Assembly: GCA_016793325.1 (NCBI GenBank)
Contig: JAEUKI010000035.1
Location: 42,697-106,696, forward strand
Reading direction: 5' to 3'
From: Myxococcales bacterium
GTDB taxonomy: Bacteria; Myxococcota_A; Polyangia; Polyangiales; Ga0077539
Length of the DNA stretch: 64,000 bases
This document shows positions 50,413 to 60,169 of this stretch, one piece after another. Both the position numbers and the translations under genes were made by a program. The notes under the pieces were generated by a model. That model did no database searches. It saw nothing but the letters and a program-made list of their open reading frames with translations, and was not told where the DNA came from. Each line of letters begins with the position of its first letter. Position 1 is the first letter of the stretch.

Positions 50413-52155
50413 TCAGCGCATGGTGCCCGTGATGCCTGTGGGCATGGGAAGCGGGCGGCGAAGCGTGTTGGTGATCCAGCGAAGATCGTTGCAGATGAAG
50501 TTGACCGCGGCCCCGCGGCGCGCCGTACGACGCAGCTCGGAGATGATCGAGAGCTGCGTGACGTCGAGCGACACGCCCGCGAGCCGCGCGCACATCGCCC
50601 TGCGAAAGATCGCTTCTCCGTCGATCGCGCCGGGGTTGTCGCGGATCGCGTCCGGCACGTACTCGAGCGGCAACCGCGCGCACGCGTCCCGTTGAAACTG
50701 GTGCGTCACGCGATCGTGATACGAGAACGTCCCGTCGCGCCGCGCGTGAACGGCGAAGGTCCACACAGGGTGCTCGTCCGTTCCCACTCCGGCGGGGTCG
50801 CAGTTGGTCTCGCCCATCGACGAGTCGTCGAGCAGGTCCAAGAGGCCGTCGCCGTCGATGTCCTGCGCGCGATCGACGCGACGAACGCTCATCATGCGAC
50901 CGTAGCGACGAAGGTTGGTCCCTTGGACCGTGAGGACCTCCATCGCTGATGGATTGTCACCGTCGCCGTCGCCGCACCAAAAGCTCACTTTTCGAAAGAG
51001 CAGCTCGCCCTTTCCATCGCGGTCGTAGTCGCTGCTGCCGAAGAGCTCGAGCTCGTCGTGATCGCACGAAGGCCCCCGCAGCGTCCCGCGATGTCCGCGC
51101 GCGACGCGCTCTCCTTGCGCATCATAGAACTCGATCTCGTACTCGAACCCCGGGTGACGCTCGTTTCCTTCGCGCACGATCGTTCGTCCGAGCGCGTGCA
51201 CCGCCCACGCTCCGCCCGCGGCAGCGACGCACTTTCCAAGCGAACGAAGCATCAGGTCGAGCTCTTCGCGCGAGTGCACCTCGTCGCGGCCCGCGTCCTC
51301 GTTGGACAGCTCGACCAACGCGCGCGCCTCTCGCGCGAGCGTCTCGCATCGCGCGACGAGCGCTGGGGACAACGTCGGCGCAGGGACCGAAGCGCCCGCG
51401 TCGATCGAGGCGTCCGCCGCCGTCGCGACGCGCGGCTCGAGGCGCCCTCCGGTCGGAATCCGCGGCGAATCCTGCAGTAGAATCAACGGAGGAAGCCGCC
51501 GCGCGAGCGCCTCGAGCTTGTCCCACGGAACGTCCGCCGCCTCCCACCCAGCGTCCGTCGGAATCGTGGGGAGCATCGCGGACTCGTCGTTCGGCGGGAT
51601 CCCCGTCGCGCGCGCGACGCGCACCATCTCGATCGCGTCGCGCTCGCTCGTCCCCCACGCGAGCGCGCAGAACAACCGCCGCGCGACCCGATCGACGTCG
51701 TTCGAGCTCGGGTACGCGTTGCTCACGAGCAATCGATCGGGCTTGGTCGGGCAATCCGCGCGCAGCTCGATCCGCGTGTACTCGTCGTCGAGCGCCGCAG
51801 GCGCCCCCGCGACCCCGTGCGCGACGACCTCGATCACCACGTACTCGTGAGAAAACACCGTGCCCACCCAGTCGAGAACGCCGTCTCCGTCGCGGTCCAC
51901 CGCGCGCGCCGTCGGCTCGTTGAAGGGCCACAGCGCAGGCCGCTCGCTCGGCACCGCGGCGTCGCTGGCGTCGAGGTGGGCGACGACGCTTCCCCCGTCT
52001 CGATCACGCGAAGCGCGCCGTCGGGCGTCCGTCGCAGCGTCCGTGGCGGCGTTGACCGGCGCCGGGCGCGCGCCGCTGTCGAGGGCGTTTGTCTGCGGCT
52101 TGCAGAGCCCGAGCGACAAGCCGAGCAGCGCGAGCGTGGCGAGTGACGATTGCAT
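50413..52155 (-). CDS. predicted lipoprotein with calcium-loop-like repeats
   Basis: A 580-residue exported protein with signal LALLGLSLGLC (lipobox-like). An Ala/Asp/Arg-rich spacer comes first. At least three D-x-D-x-D-G calcium-loop motifs follow: DRDGDGVLDWVG (about 92-103), DYDRDGKGELLF (about 403-414) and DIDGDGLLDLLD (about 452-463), like those in VCBS/FG-GAP or dockerin-type repeats. Several Cys residues are near the C-terminus. First gene of the leftward operon, divergent from serS. Calcium-dependent surface role is inferred, not shown. Confidence 0.7.
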   Translation of the reverse strand: MQSSLATLALLGLSLGLCKPQTNALDSGARPAPVNAATDAATDARRRASRDRDGGSVVAHLDASDAAVPSERPALWPFNEPTARAVDRDGDGVLDWVGTVFSHEYVVIEVVAHGVAGAPAALDDEYTRIELRADCPTKPDRLLVSNAYPSSNDVDRVARRLFCALAWGTSERDAIEMVRVARATGIPPNDESAMLPTIPTDAGWEAADVPWDKLEALARRLPPLILLQDSPRIPTGGRLEPRVATAADASIDAGASVPAPTLSPALVARCETLAREARALVELSNEDAGRDEVHSREELDLMLRSLGKCVAAAGGAWAVHALGRTIVREGNERHPGFEYEIEFYDAQGERVARGHRGTLRGPSCDHDELELFGSSDYDRDGKGELLFRKVSFWCGDGDGDNPSAMEVLTVQGTNLRRYGRMMSVRRVDRAQDIDGDGLLDLLDDSSMGETNCDPAGVGTDEHPVWTFAVHARRDGTFSYHDRVTHQFQRDACARLPLEYVPDAIRDNPGAIDGEAIFRRAMCARLAGVSLDVTQLSIISELRRTARRGAAVNFICNDLRWITNTLRRPLPMPTGITGTMR

Positions 52156-52255
52156 GTGCGCGTCGTTCCGAGGGCGGCGAAGATACGCCAAAGACGCATC
52201 GCGCGTGCGCGCTTGACACTCGCGTCGCCGGTGGTTTTCCCTCCGCGGTCCATCC

Positions 52256-53567
<1,312 letters not shown>

Positions 53568-53569
<2 letters not shown>

Positions 53570-53802
53570 ACCGCCACTCATTCGATCGGCGTACTTTTCT
53601 CGCGAGATTCGTGGCGGTTTGACTTGATCGACACCACGCCAATCCTTGTCCCGCTTCTACGACGTTCAATTGGGGCGTGGTGTAGACCGCCACTCATTCG
53701 ATCGGCGTAGTTTTCTCGGTGGATTCGTGGCGGTTCGACTTGATTGAAACCACGCCAATCCTTGTCCCACTTCTACGACGTTCGATTGGGGCGGTGCTGT
53801 AA
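53568..53802. repeat. two tandem copies of a 116-bp element with two stem-loops each
   Basis: Unit 1 spans 53571-53686 and unit 2 53687-53802, with roughly nine in ten bases identical. In unit 1, AAACCGCCAC (53568-53577, overlapping the serS stop codon) is perfectly complementary to GTGGCGGTTT (53611-53620). ACACCACGCC (53631-53640) pairs with GGCGTGGTGT (53674-53683), extended by AAT/ATT with a two-base bulge. Unit 2 keeps the first stem and a weaker second one. No tRNA or protein fits. The gap (53570-53826) between serS and the BolA gene is otherwise empty. Confidence 0.85.
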
Positions 53803-53826
53803 ACAGTCGGTATACTCGCGCGCGCT

Positions 53827-54069
53827 ATGCCTACGATCGACATGAGCCGCGAGATCGAGAACCGCATCCGCGCGGCGATCCCCGACAGTGAACCGCACGC
53901 GAAGATGAACGGCGATCGCCACTACACCGTGATCGTGAAGAGCCCCTCGTTCGACGGGCTCACCATGCTGCACTGCCACAGGCAAGTGCTCGCGGCGATC
54001 AAGGAGCTGATGGACGGCGACGACGCGCAAGTGCACGCGATCGACTCGCTTCGGACGAGCGCGGGGTGA
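53827..54069 (+). CDS. BolA-family protein
   Basis: An 80-residue protein matching the BolA/IbaG fold: N-terminal IENRIRAAIP, then HYTVIVKSPSFDGLTMLHCH and VHAIDSLRT at the end. The VHA and the residues before it correspond to the conserved BolA signature; the Cys/His pair (LHCHRQV) could take part in Fe-S sharing with monothiol glutaredoxin. BolA proteins act in iron-sulfur trafficking and cell morphology. The stop overlaps the next gene's GTG start (GTGA at 54066). Confidence 0.88.
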   Translation: MPTIDMSREIENRIRAAIPDSEPHAKMNGDRHYTVIVKSPSFDGLTMLHCHRQVLAAIKELMDGDDAQVHAIDSLRTSAG

Positions 54070-54572
54070 GCCTGCGGCGCGCCGACGCCATCGCGTTGAT
54101 TGCGCCCTATTTGCGCGGTGAAGTCACGCTTGCATACGCCATCGGCGCCGTGCGTCGCGTCGCCAAGGATCGCTCGTTCGCCAACGTCGCGAAGGAGCTC
54201 CTCGGCTCCGTCGCAGACGGCGTCGAGACGCCCACGCACGGGATGGGGACCGCGTGGTTCGACTTTGGTCGCGCTGTGGCGCTCACGCCGTCACGGCTGA
54301 TCGTGGTCGGCTGGCAGCGGCGGTACACCGGCGCGTTCAGCGCTCCCGTGCTCGTCCCGCGCGAAGCGCTCGAAGTCGCGCCGAACGAGCTTCGCGCCCG
54401 CGGGATCACCGCGACGCATGGGACGGGCGTGCTCGGCCCCTTCGCGCGCATCGATTTCGACGAGGGCGCACACATCGTGCAGTGCGACCTCGCGCCGCTG
54501 CCGGGCGACCGAGACAACGGCGCCGCTGGGTACGAGATCGCCGCTCGCATCGCAGCCGCGCTCTCGGGCTGA
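54066..54572 (+). CDS. hypothetical protein, translationally coupled to BolA gene
   Basis: A 168-residue cytosolic protein, no signal or membrane segment. It starts with a GTG that overlaps the BolA stop. Features are RADAIALIAPYLRGEVTLAY at the start and a beta-rich second half (ALTPSRLIVVGWQRRYTGAF, GTGVLGPFARIDFDEGAHI). I do not recognise the family. The tight overlap suggests a functional link to the BolA product. Confidence 0.65.
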   Translation: MSLRRADAIALIAPYLRGEVTLAYAIGAVRRVAKDRSFANVAKELLGSVADGVETPTHGMGTAWFDFGRAVALTPSRLIVVGWQRRYTGAFSAPVLVPREALEVAPNELRARGITATHGTGVLGPFARIDFDEGAHIVQCDLAPLPGDRDNGAAGYEIAARIAAALSG

Positions 54573-54579
54573 AGCGACT

Positions 54580-54924
54580 TCAGTCGTACCAATACCAATA
54601 CCTCCACTCCGCGCCGAACAGCTCCGGGTCGCACGCGTGTCGACGCGGTTTGCGCAGCGCCCAGTTGTCCTCGGCCGTCGAGGGAACAAGCCTCCCGCAC
54701 GCACCACAAATCATCCTCGGAAACGCCGGGTCCGCCCCAGGTCGTGGCCCGAACCGCGCGCCCTCGCCGGGAACCCAGCGCGACGGCGGGAGCTCGTCGA
54801 CCCCGTACCCATCACCGTCCCTGTCGTCGACGCCCTCGGAGATCGCCGCGCGATCACGCGAGCGCTGCGCTCGGTGCCTCGGCGCGTCGCCCGTGAACCG
54901 CTTCGTCGTGACCGCCCGTCGCAT
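54580..54924 (-). CDS. small hypothetical protein with Cys-ribbon
   Basis: A 114-residue protein. The C-terminal half contains MICGACGRLVPSTAEDNWAL then HACDPELFGAEWRYWYWYD; the CGAC pair and a later Cys/His could form a zinc ribbon. The aromatic end (WRYWYWYD) is unusual. An Arg-rich N-terminus and Asp-rich middle (DDRDGDGYGVDELPPSRW) precede it. No strong ribosome-binding site. Convergent with the preceding gene, 7 bp apart. Real gene status is probable, not certain. Confidence 0.5.
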   Translation of the reverse strand: MRRAVTTKRFTGDAPRHRAQRSRDRAAISEGVDDRDGDGYGVDELPPSRWVPGEGARFGPRPGADPAFPRMICGACGRLVPSTAEDNWALRKPRRHACDPELFGAEWRYWYWYD

Positions 54925-54992
54925 GACGGGGCACCGGTGTGTCCTGTGATTTTCCCCGTCAATCGATGTCCGAGATCGTGTCCGCGCGGGGC

Positions 54993-56102
54993 TCAGCCCT
55001 CTTTCATCGCGCTCTGGATCACGCCCCACACGGCGCCTGCGTCGCTGTGCGGATCGTCCCAACGCCCGTTGAAGCGCCCGCAGAAGCTGCTCTTCAACAC
55101 CTCGGGGAGCATGCGTTGCTGATCCCCTTCGAGCAGCGGGTGCTCGAGAAACACGCACGCTTCGTCGGTCGCACGCACGCTGAGGCTCGCAGAGAGCTCG
55201 GGCGCCTTTCGGATCTTGTCCGCGAGCTTCACGATCTTCGAGACGAGCGGCTCGGCGAGCGCGTTGTGCTTTCGCAGAAGGATCTTCACTTCTTCTTCGG
55301 GCGGCGGATAGTCCATCTGCAGCGGCGCGAAGCGGTCGAGCTGCGCCGCGTCGATGCCGAACGTGGCGGTGAACTGCGCGCCTCGGTTGACGGCGGCGAT
55401 GAACTGCACGTTGTCGGGGATCTCGATGAAGGCGTTTTTCACTGGGTGAAACACGCGCCTCGTCGCGTCGAGCGCGGGCATGAGCGAGTTGCGCGCGCTC
55501 TCGTGACAGCGGTTGAACTCGTCGAGAAACACGAGGAAGCGCGTGGCCGAATCTTCGTTCGCGCGCTCGAGCGCCTCGAGCACTTCGGTCTTCACGAAGT
55601 CCGTCACGGGCGCGCCCGACGCGCTCGCCCGCACTTGAATCGTCGCGAGAAAGTCCGTCGGCTCGACGACCGCTCCGCAGTTGAAGAAGACGAACTCCAT
55701 CCCGAGCGTCTTGGCGATGGCGCGGGCGAGCGTGGTCTTTCCGCAGCCCTGCGGGCCGTCGAGCAGGATGTTGAGGCCGCTCTCGAGGAGGATCTGGAGC
55801 TTCTTCGAGATGACCGGGTCGAGCCAGACGCCCTCGAGCTTGAAATCCTGTGGCCGGATAAACTCGACCACGATCGCCCCGCGGTCCGGTCGATCGGCCT
55901 TGGTGATCTCTGCGACGCGCACGAGGCAGGGCATTCCTGGGCGAATCTTGCTGTCGTTGCAGAGGACGACCTTCGGCGCCCGGCGCCCGTCGAGGTGCGT
56001 CGCGCGAAAGCGAAAGGCGTTTCCCTCGACGGGGTTGGCCCAGAACGTCGCCTCGTAGACTTGTCCTGGGGCGATCTCTTCGATCTTCAGTTTTGTCGAC
56101 AT
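54993..56102 (-). CDS. MoxR-like AAA+ ATPase with N-terminal small beta domain
   Basis: A 369-residue protein. Walker A GPQGCGKTT is at residues 116-124, Walker B in FLVFLDEFNRCHE near residue 175-185, and sensor 1 in VQFIAAVNRG. The order and the DEFNR-type Walker B mark the MoxR group, chaperone-like ATPases that usually work with VWA-domain proteins. The first 85 residues are a separate beta-rich domain (GQVYEATFWANPVEGNAFRF, KIRPGMPCLVRVAEI) that is not typical of MoxR. No VWA gene is adjacent. Divergent from the POT transporter, with 34 bp between starts. Confidence 0.87.
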   Translation of the reverse strand: MSTKLKIEEIAPGQVYEATFWANPVEGNAFRFRATHLDGRRAPKVVLCNDSKIRPGMPCLVRVAEITKADRPDRGAIVVEFIRPQDFKLEGVWLDPVISKKLQILLESGLNILLDGPQGCGKTTLARAIAKTLGMEFVFFNCGAVVEPTDFLATIQVRASASGAPVTDFVKTEVLEALERANEDSATRFLVFLDEFNRCHESARNSLMPALDATRRVFHPVKNAFIEIPDNVQFIAAVNRGAQFTATFGIDAAQLDRFAPLQMDYPPPEEEVKILLRKHNALAEPLVSKIVKLADKIRKAPELSASLSVRATDEACVFLEHPLLEGDQQRMLPEVLKSSFCGRFNGRWDDPHSDAGAVWGVIQSAMKEG

Positions 56103-56136
56103 CGCAGTAGCGCGCGCGAGTGTACCGTTCTCCGTG

Positions 56137-57840
56137 ATGCAGATCACCAACGCCAATGAAGGCGCCTCGGCGGGCGCCGACGAGCACAAGGAGCAGCCAC
56201 GCGGCCTGTACGTGCTCTTCAGCGCCGAGGCCTGGGAGCGCTTCTCGTACTACGGCATGCGCGCGCTGCTCGTGCTCTACATGACGCAGCACCTGCACTA
56301 CGAGCGCGCCAACGCCCTCGAGATCTACGCGCTCTACACGGGGCTCGTGTACCTCACGCCGCTGATCGGCGGGGCGCTCGCAGACTCGCTCCTCGGCCGT
56401 CGAAAGGCCGTCCTCATCGGCGGCGTGCTCATGGCGCTCGGCCACCTCGCGATGGCCTTCGAGCCGCTGCTCTTTCACGCGCTCGGGCTGCTCATCGTCG
56501 GCAACGGGTTCTTCAAGCCGAACATCTCGACCATCGTCGGAGGGCTCTACTCCGAAGGGGACAATCGCCGCGACGGAGGGTTCACGATCTTCTACATGGG
56601 GATCAACCTCGGCGCGTTCTTCTCGCCGATCGTGTGCGGGTTCTTGGGCGAGAAGGTCGGCTGGCACTTCGGCTTCTCTGCAGCCGCGGTCGGAATGCTC
56701 CTCGGCCTCGTCGTGTTCGCGATGGGTCAGAAGCTCTTCGGCACTGTCGGGCTGCCTCCCGGCCGCGCGCCCGACAAGTCCGCGAACGTCGGCACCGGCG
56801 CGTATCGCGAAGGAGAAGCGCAGCTCGAAGCGCCCATGCTCCTCGAGCGACGGGACTACATCGACGTCGCGATCTGGGTCGCCGGCGGGACCGCGGTCGT
56901 CGTCGCGCTGCTGTTCGCGTGGAAATTCATTGGTCCGATGTGGGCCACCGTCGGCGCCATCCCGCGCATCATCCTCGGTCTGCTCGCGGCGTTCGCGGTG
57001 GGCTTCAAGCTCTTTCGCGGGTCGAACAGCGAGGAGGTCCAGCGCCTCATCGTCGTCGTGATCCTCTGCGTGTTCAACGTCTTCTTCTGGATGGGCTTCG
57101 AGCAAGCCGGCGGGACGATGACGCTGTTCGCCGCGGACAAGACCGACCGGAGCCTCGGTTGGTTCGCGATGATCGTGATCGTCGGCTCGATCCTCGCGGC
57201 CGCGGTCAACATCTACTACTCGACGCGCGAGCAAGTGCACGCGCGCAAGTTCTGGCTCGGCGTGTCGGGCTTGTTCGTCATCGCCGCGGGCATGGTCGCG
57301 GGCCCCGGCGTGATCGCCCTCGTGAAGACCGGTCACTACGAGCTCCCGGCGTCGCAGTTTCAGGCCATCAACCCGCTGTTGATCGTCGCGCTCGGCCCGC
57401 TCTTCTCGAAGATGTGGACCGTGCTCGACGAGGGTCGCTTCAAGACGAGCGCGCCGACGAAGATGGCGATCGGGATGATCGTCCTCGGGCTCGGCTTCAT
57501 CGTGATGTACATCGGTCAGCAGTTCTCGACCGGCGGAAAGGTCTCGCCCAACTGGCTCGTCGCCGTCTACGCGATCCACACGGTGGGCGAGCTCTGCCTC
57601 TCGCCCATCGGCCTCTCGATGGTGACGCGCCTCGCGCCGAACCGCGTCGTGTCGCTCGCGATGGGACTCTGGTTTCTCTCGTCGTTCTTCGCCAACTACG
57701 CCGCTGGAATCCTCGAGCACGTGCTCGAGCGTCGGCACGTCCCGATCTACGGCTTTCTCGTCGTCAGCTCGATCGGCCCAGCGCTCGTGTTGCTCGCGAT
57801 CACGCCGATCTTGAAGAAGTGGATGCACGGCCGCGGCTGA
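56137..57840 (+). CDS. POT-family proton-coupled di/tripeptide transporter
   Basis: A 567-residue inner-membrane protein with about 14 hydrophobic segments. The family signature EAWERFSYYGMRALLVLYM near residue 31 (ExxER) and GNGFFKPNISTIVGGLY are diagnostic; FYMGINLGAFFSPIVCG and GELCLSPIGLSMVTRLAPNR are also conserved. It imports di- and tripeptides with protons, fitting a proteolytic predator. The ATG at 56137 follows a GTG at 56134; either may start translation. Promoter is shared or adjacent to that of the MoxR gene. Confidence 0.94.
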   Translation: MQITNANEGASAGADEHKEQPRGLYVLFSAEAWERFSYYGMRALLVLYMTQHLHYERANALEIYALYTGLVYLTPLIGGALADSLLGRRKAVLIGGVLMALGHLAMAFEPLLFHALGLLIVGNGFFKPNISTIVGGLYSEGDNRRDGGFTIFYMGINLGAFFSPIVCGFLGEKVGWHFGFSAAAVGMLLGLVVFAMGQKLFGTVGLPPGRAPDKSANVGTGAYREGEAQLEAPMLLERRDYIDVAIWVAGGTAVVVALLFAWKFIGPMWATVGAIPRIILGLLAAFAVGFKLFRGSNSEEVQRLIVVVILCVFNVFFWMGFEQAGGTMTLFAADKTDRSLGWFAMIVIVGSILAAAVNIYYSTREQVHARKFWLGVSGLFVIAAGMVAGPGVIALVKTGHYELPASQFQAINPLLIVALGPLFSKMWTVLDEGRFKTSAPTKMAIGMIVLGLGFIVMYIGQQFSTGGKVSPNWLVAVYAIHTVGELCLSPIGLSMVTRLAPNRVVSLAMGLWFLSSFFANYAAGILEHVLERRHVPIYGFLVVSSIGPALVLLAITPILKKWMHGRG

Positions 57841-57904
57841 CGCGCGCTCGCTTCACACGCGCTCAACACATCGCGTCATCGCGAGCGCTATACAACCGCT
57901 CTCG

Positions 57905-59263
57905 ATGCACGCGCCGCAGCTCCCTGGGTCCGTCCCGATCCTCAAGAACCTCTACGCGATGCGCACGCAGCCGCTCGCCACGCTCTCGCGCGGGCTGCGA
58001 GAGTGCGGCGACGTCGCGTACGTGGAGTTTCCCGGGCACGCGGGGCACATGCTCTTTCACCCGGATCACGTGCGCGCGATCCTGGTCGACAACGCAAAGC
58101 GAATCTCGAAGAGCACCCCGGGCTTCGCGGCGCTGCGGCTCTTGCTCGGCAACGGGCTCGTCACGAGCGACGGGGCGTTCTGGCTCCGTCAGCGACGCAT
58201 CGCGCAGCCTGCGTTTCATCGGGCAAAAATCTATGCCCTCGGCGCGCGCATGGTCGAGCTCACCGAGCGCACCGCCGACGAGTGGCGCCGCGCCGCCGAG
58301 TCGAACAGCACCATCGACGTCGCCGACTCGATGATGCACCTGACGCTCCGCATCGTGTCGGACACCATGCTGGCGCTCGACATCGACAAGGACGCCGCAG
58401 AAGTAGGCCGGTCGATCACGTTTCTCCTGCACGAGCTCAACGAGCGGATCGTCCGCCCCTTCTTACCGCCCCTCTCGTGGCCCACCCCACGAAATCAACG
58501 CTTCAACGCCGCGCGCGACCACTTGCAGGCGATCATCGCGAAGGCCATCCGAGACAAGCGCGCGAACCCGGACTCCAAGGGCGGCGACTTTCTTCGAATG
58601 CTCATCGACGCCCGCGACGAAGAGACCGGCGAAGCGATGGACGACAAGCAGCTGCTCGACGAAGTCGGAACGATCTTCGCCGCCGGCCACGAGACCACCG
58701 CGAACCTCCTCGCGTGGGCGTGGTCGTGGCTCGCGCGCTTTCCCGCCGCGCGCCGCGCGCTTCAGCGCGAGCTCGACGAGGTCCTCGGCGATCGAGCCGC
58801 CACCGCCGACGACTACCCCAAGCTCCCGTACACGCGCATGGTGCTCTCGGAGACGCTGCGCTTGTGCCCGCCTGCGTGGTTCATCTCGCGTCGCGTCGAA
58901 CAATCGATCGACCTCGGAGAGGGCCTCGTTCTGCCAGAAAAATCACTGGTCTTCGTCTCGCCGTACGTCACGCACAGACACCCCAGGTACTGGCCCGATC
59001 CAGAGGGGTTCGACCCCGAGCGCTTCACCGAGGCGCGCTCCGAAGGACGACCGACGTTCGCGTATTTTCCCTTCGGCGGAGGGCCGCGAAAGTGCATCGG
59101 CGACACGTTCGCGCTCGTCGAAGCGACGCTCATCCTCGCCACGCTCGCGCGCCGCTTCGAGCCGTCGCTCCCCGTCGGCGCCGTTCCCGTGCCCGAGCCC
59201 GTGATCACGCTGCGACCGCGCGGCGGCCTGCCGATGGTGATGCGCCAGCGCGCGTCGTCATGA
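57905..59263 (+). CDS. cytochrome P450 monooxygenase
   Basis: A 452-residue haem enzyme. The I-helix oxygen-binding motif is AGHETTAN, K-helix ExxR is ETLRLCPP, and the haem loop is FPFGGGPRKCIGD with the axial Cys at about residue 397. The N-terminal LPGSVPILKNL proline-rich start and WLRQRRIAQPAFHR (C-helix WxxxR) are also present. The absence of a membrane anchor fits a soluble bacterial P450; the sequence is of the CYP type that hydroxylates fatty acids or sterols. The neighbouring sterol-desaturase-family gene supports lipid modification (inference). Confidence 0.95.
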   Translation: MHAPQLPGSVPILKNLYAMRTQPLATLSRGLRECGDVAYVEFPGHAGHMLFHPDHVRAILVDNAKRISKSTPGFAALRLLLGNGLVTSDGAFWLRQRRIAQPAFHRAKIYALGARMVELTERTADEWRRAAESNSTIDVADSMMHLTLRIVSDTMLALDIDKDAAEVGRSITFLLHELNERIVRPFLPPLSWPTPRNQRFNAARDHLQAIIAKAIRDKRANPDSKGGDFLRMLIDARDEETGEAMDDKQLLDEVGTIFAAGHETTANLLAWAWSWLARFPAARRALQRELDEVLGDRAATADDYPKLPYTRMVLSETLRLCPPAWFISRRVEQSIDLGEGLVLPEKSLVFVSPYVTHRHPRYWPDPEGFDPERFTEARSEGRPTFAYFPFGGGPRKCIGDTFALVEATLILATLARRFEPSLPVGAVPVPEPVITLRPRGGLPMVMRQRASS

Positions 59264-59307
59264 GCGCGCCGCGTGCGCGATGGCAGCAAATCATGTAGGA
59301 TTTCGCT

Positions 59308-60138
59308 GTGCATTCGCCCTCGCACATCGCGCTCTCCCTCGCGCTCTCGGTGCTCGTCACGGGCCTCGTCTTGGTCGTGTGGCTCTCGCCCGAGCTTCGC
59401 CGCTGGCTCCGCGGCACCGGGAGCATCCGCCAGACGCTCTCGAACGCCTCGGTGGGCGCGCTGTTCTTGCTGTCGCAGCTCTTCTTTCGCGGCGTGATCA
59501 TCACGGTGTTCACCGCCGTCAGCGTCCACATCCCGTGGAAATTGCCGCACGCGCACCCCCTCACGTTCTTGATCGCGTTTCTGCTGCTCGACGCCGTGTA
59601 CTACATGCAGCACCGGCTCGAGCACAAAGTCCCGCTCTTGTGGGCGATCCACTCGGTGCACCACCAGTCCGCGGACTACAACTGGTCGGTCTCGTTTCGC
59701 GTGGGAATCTTCGCGTCGATCTCGACCATGCTCTTTCACTCGCTCGTGGCGCTCGCGGGCGTCGACGCCGTGACCTACGCCGCGGTGGGCACCGCGCACG
59801 CCATGCTGCTCTTCGGCCTGCACGCGCGGACGCACTTCACGCTCGGCCCAGGGCGCGTGTTCAACGCCCCGATTTTTCACCGCGTCCATCACGCGTCCAA
59901 CGAAGACGCGATCGACAAGAACTTCGGCGGGGTCCTCTTGGTGTTCGACCGCTTGTTCGGGACGTTTACGCCCTACCGCGAGGGCCTCGTCTACGGAGTC
60001 ACCGACGAGCCGCTACACCACAACCCGGTCGTCGCGAACATGGCTCCGTGGGTCACGCTCTTTCGCGCGGCGAACCAAAAGAAGACGCTCGGCGGCAAGA
60101 TCAAAGCGCTCTTCGTGCGCGACGAAGAGCCCGCGTAG
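59308..60138 (+). CDS. fatty-acid hydroxylase/sterol desaturase family membrane protein
   Basis: A 276-residue di-iron enzyme with about four transmembrane segments. Histidine boxes: HRLEH (HxxxH), HSVHHQS (HxxHH) and HRVHHASN (HxxHH), plus a late HHNP. This set defines the FA2H/ERG25-type superfamily. GTG start at 59308 with AGGA eight bases upstream. The enzyme hydroxylates or desaturates a lipid or sterol substrate in the membrane. Directly downstream of the P450 gene (44 bp), which argues for a shared pathway. Confidence 0.9.
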   Translation: MHSPSHIALSLALSVLVTGLVLVVWLSPELRRWLRGTGSIRQTLSNASVGALFLLSQLFFRGVIITVFTAVSVHIPWKLPHAHPLTFLIAFLLLDAVYYMQHRLEHKVPLLWAIHSVHHQSADYNWSVSFRVGIFASISTMLFHSLVALAGVDAVTYAAVGTAHAMLLFGLHARTHFTLGPGRVFNAPIFHRVHHASNEDAIDKNFGGVLLVFDRLFGTFTPYREGLVYGVTDEPLHHNPVVANMAPWVTLFRAANQKKTLGGKIKALFVRDEEPA

Positions 60139-60169
60139 CGAACGCCTCGTTGCGCTACGCTCGCGTCGC

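Noticed and set aside
54580..57828. 1082-codon open frame on the minus strand
   Set aside because: Its bulk lies opposite the POT transporter and overlaps the MoxR gene out of frame; composition is Glu/Asp/His/Arg-biased with no domain. Only its last 114 codons are kept as a possible small gene.
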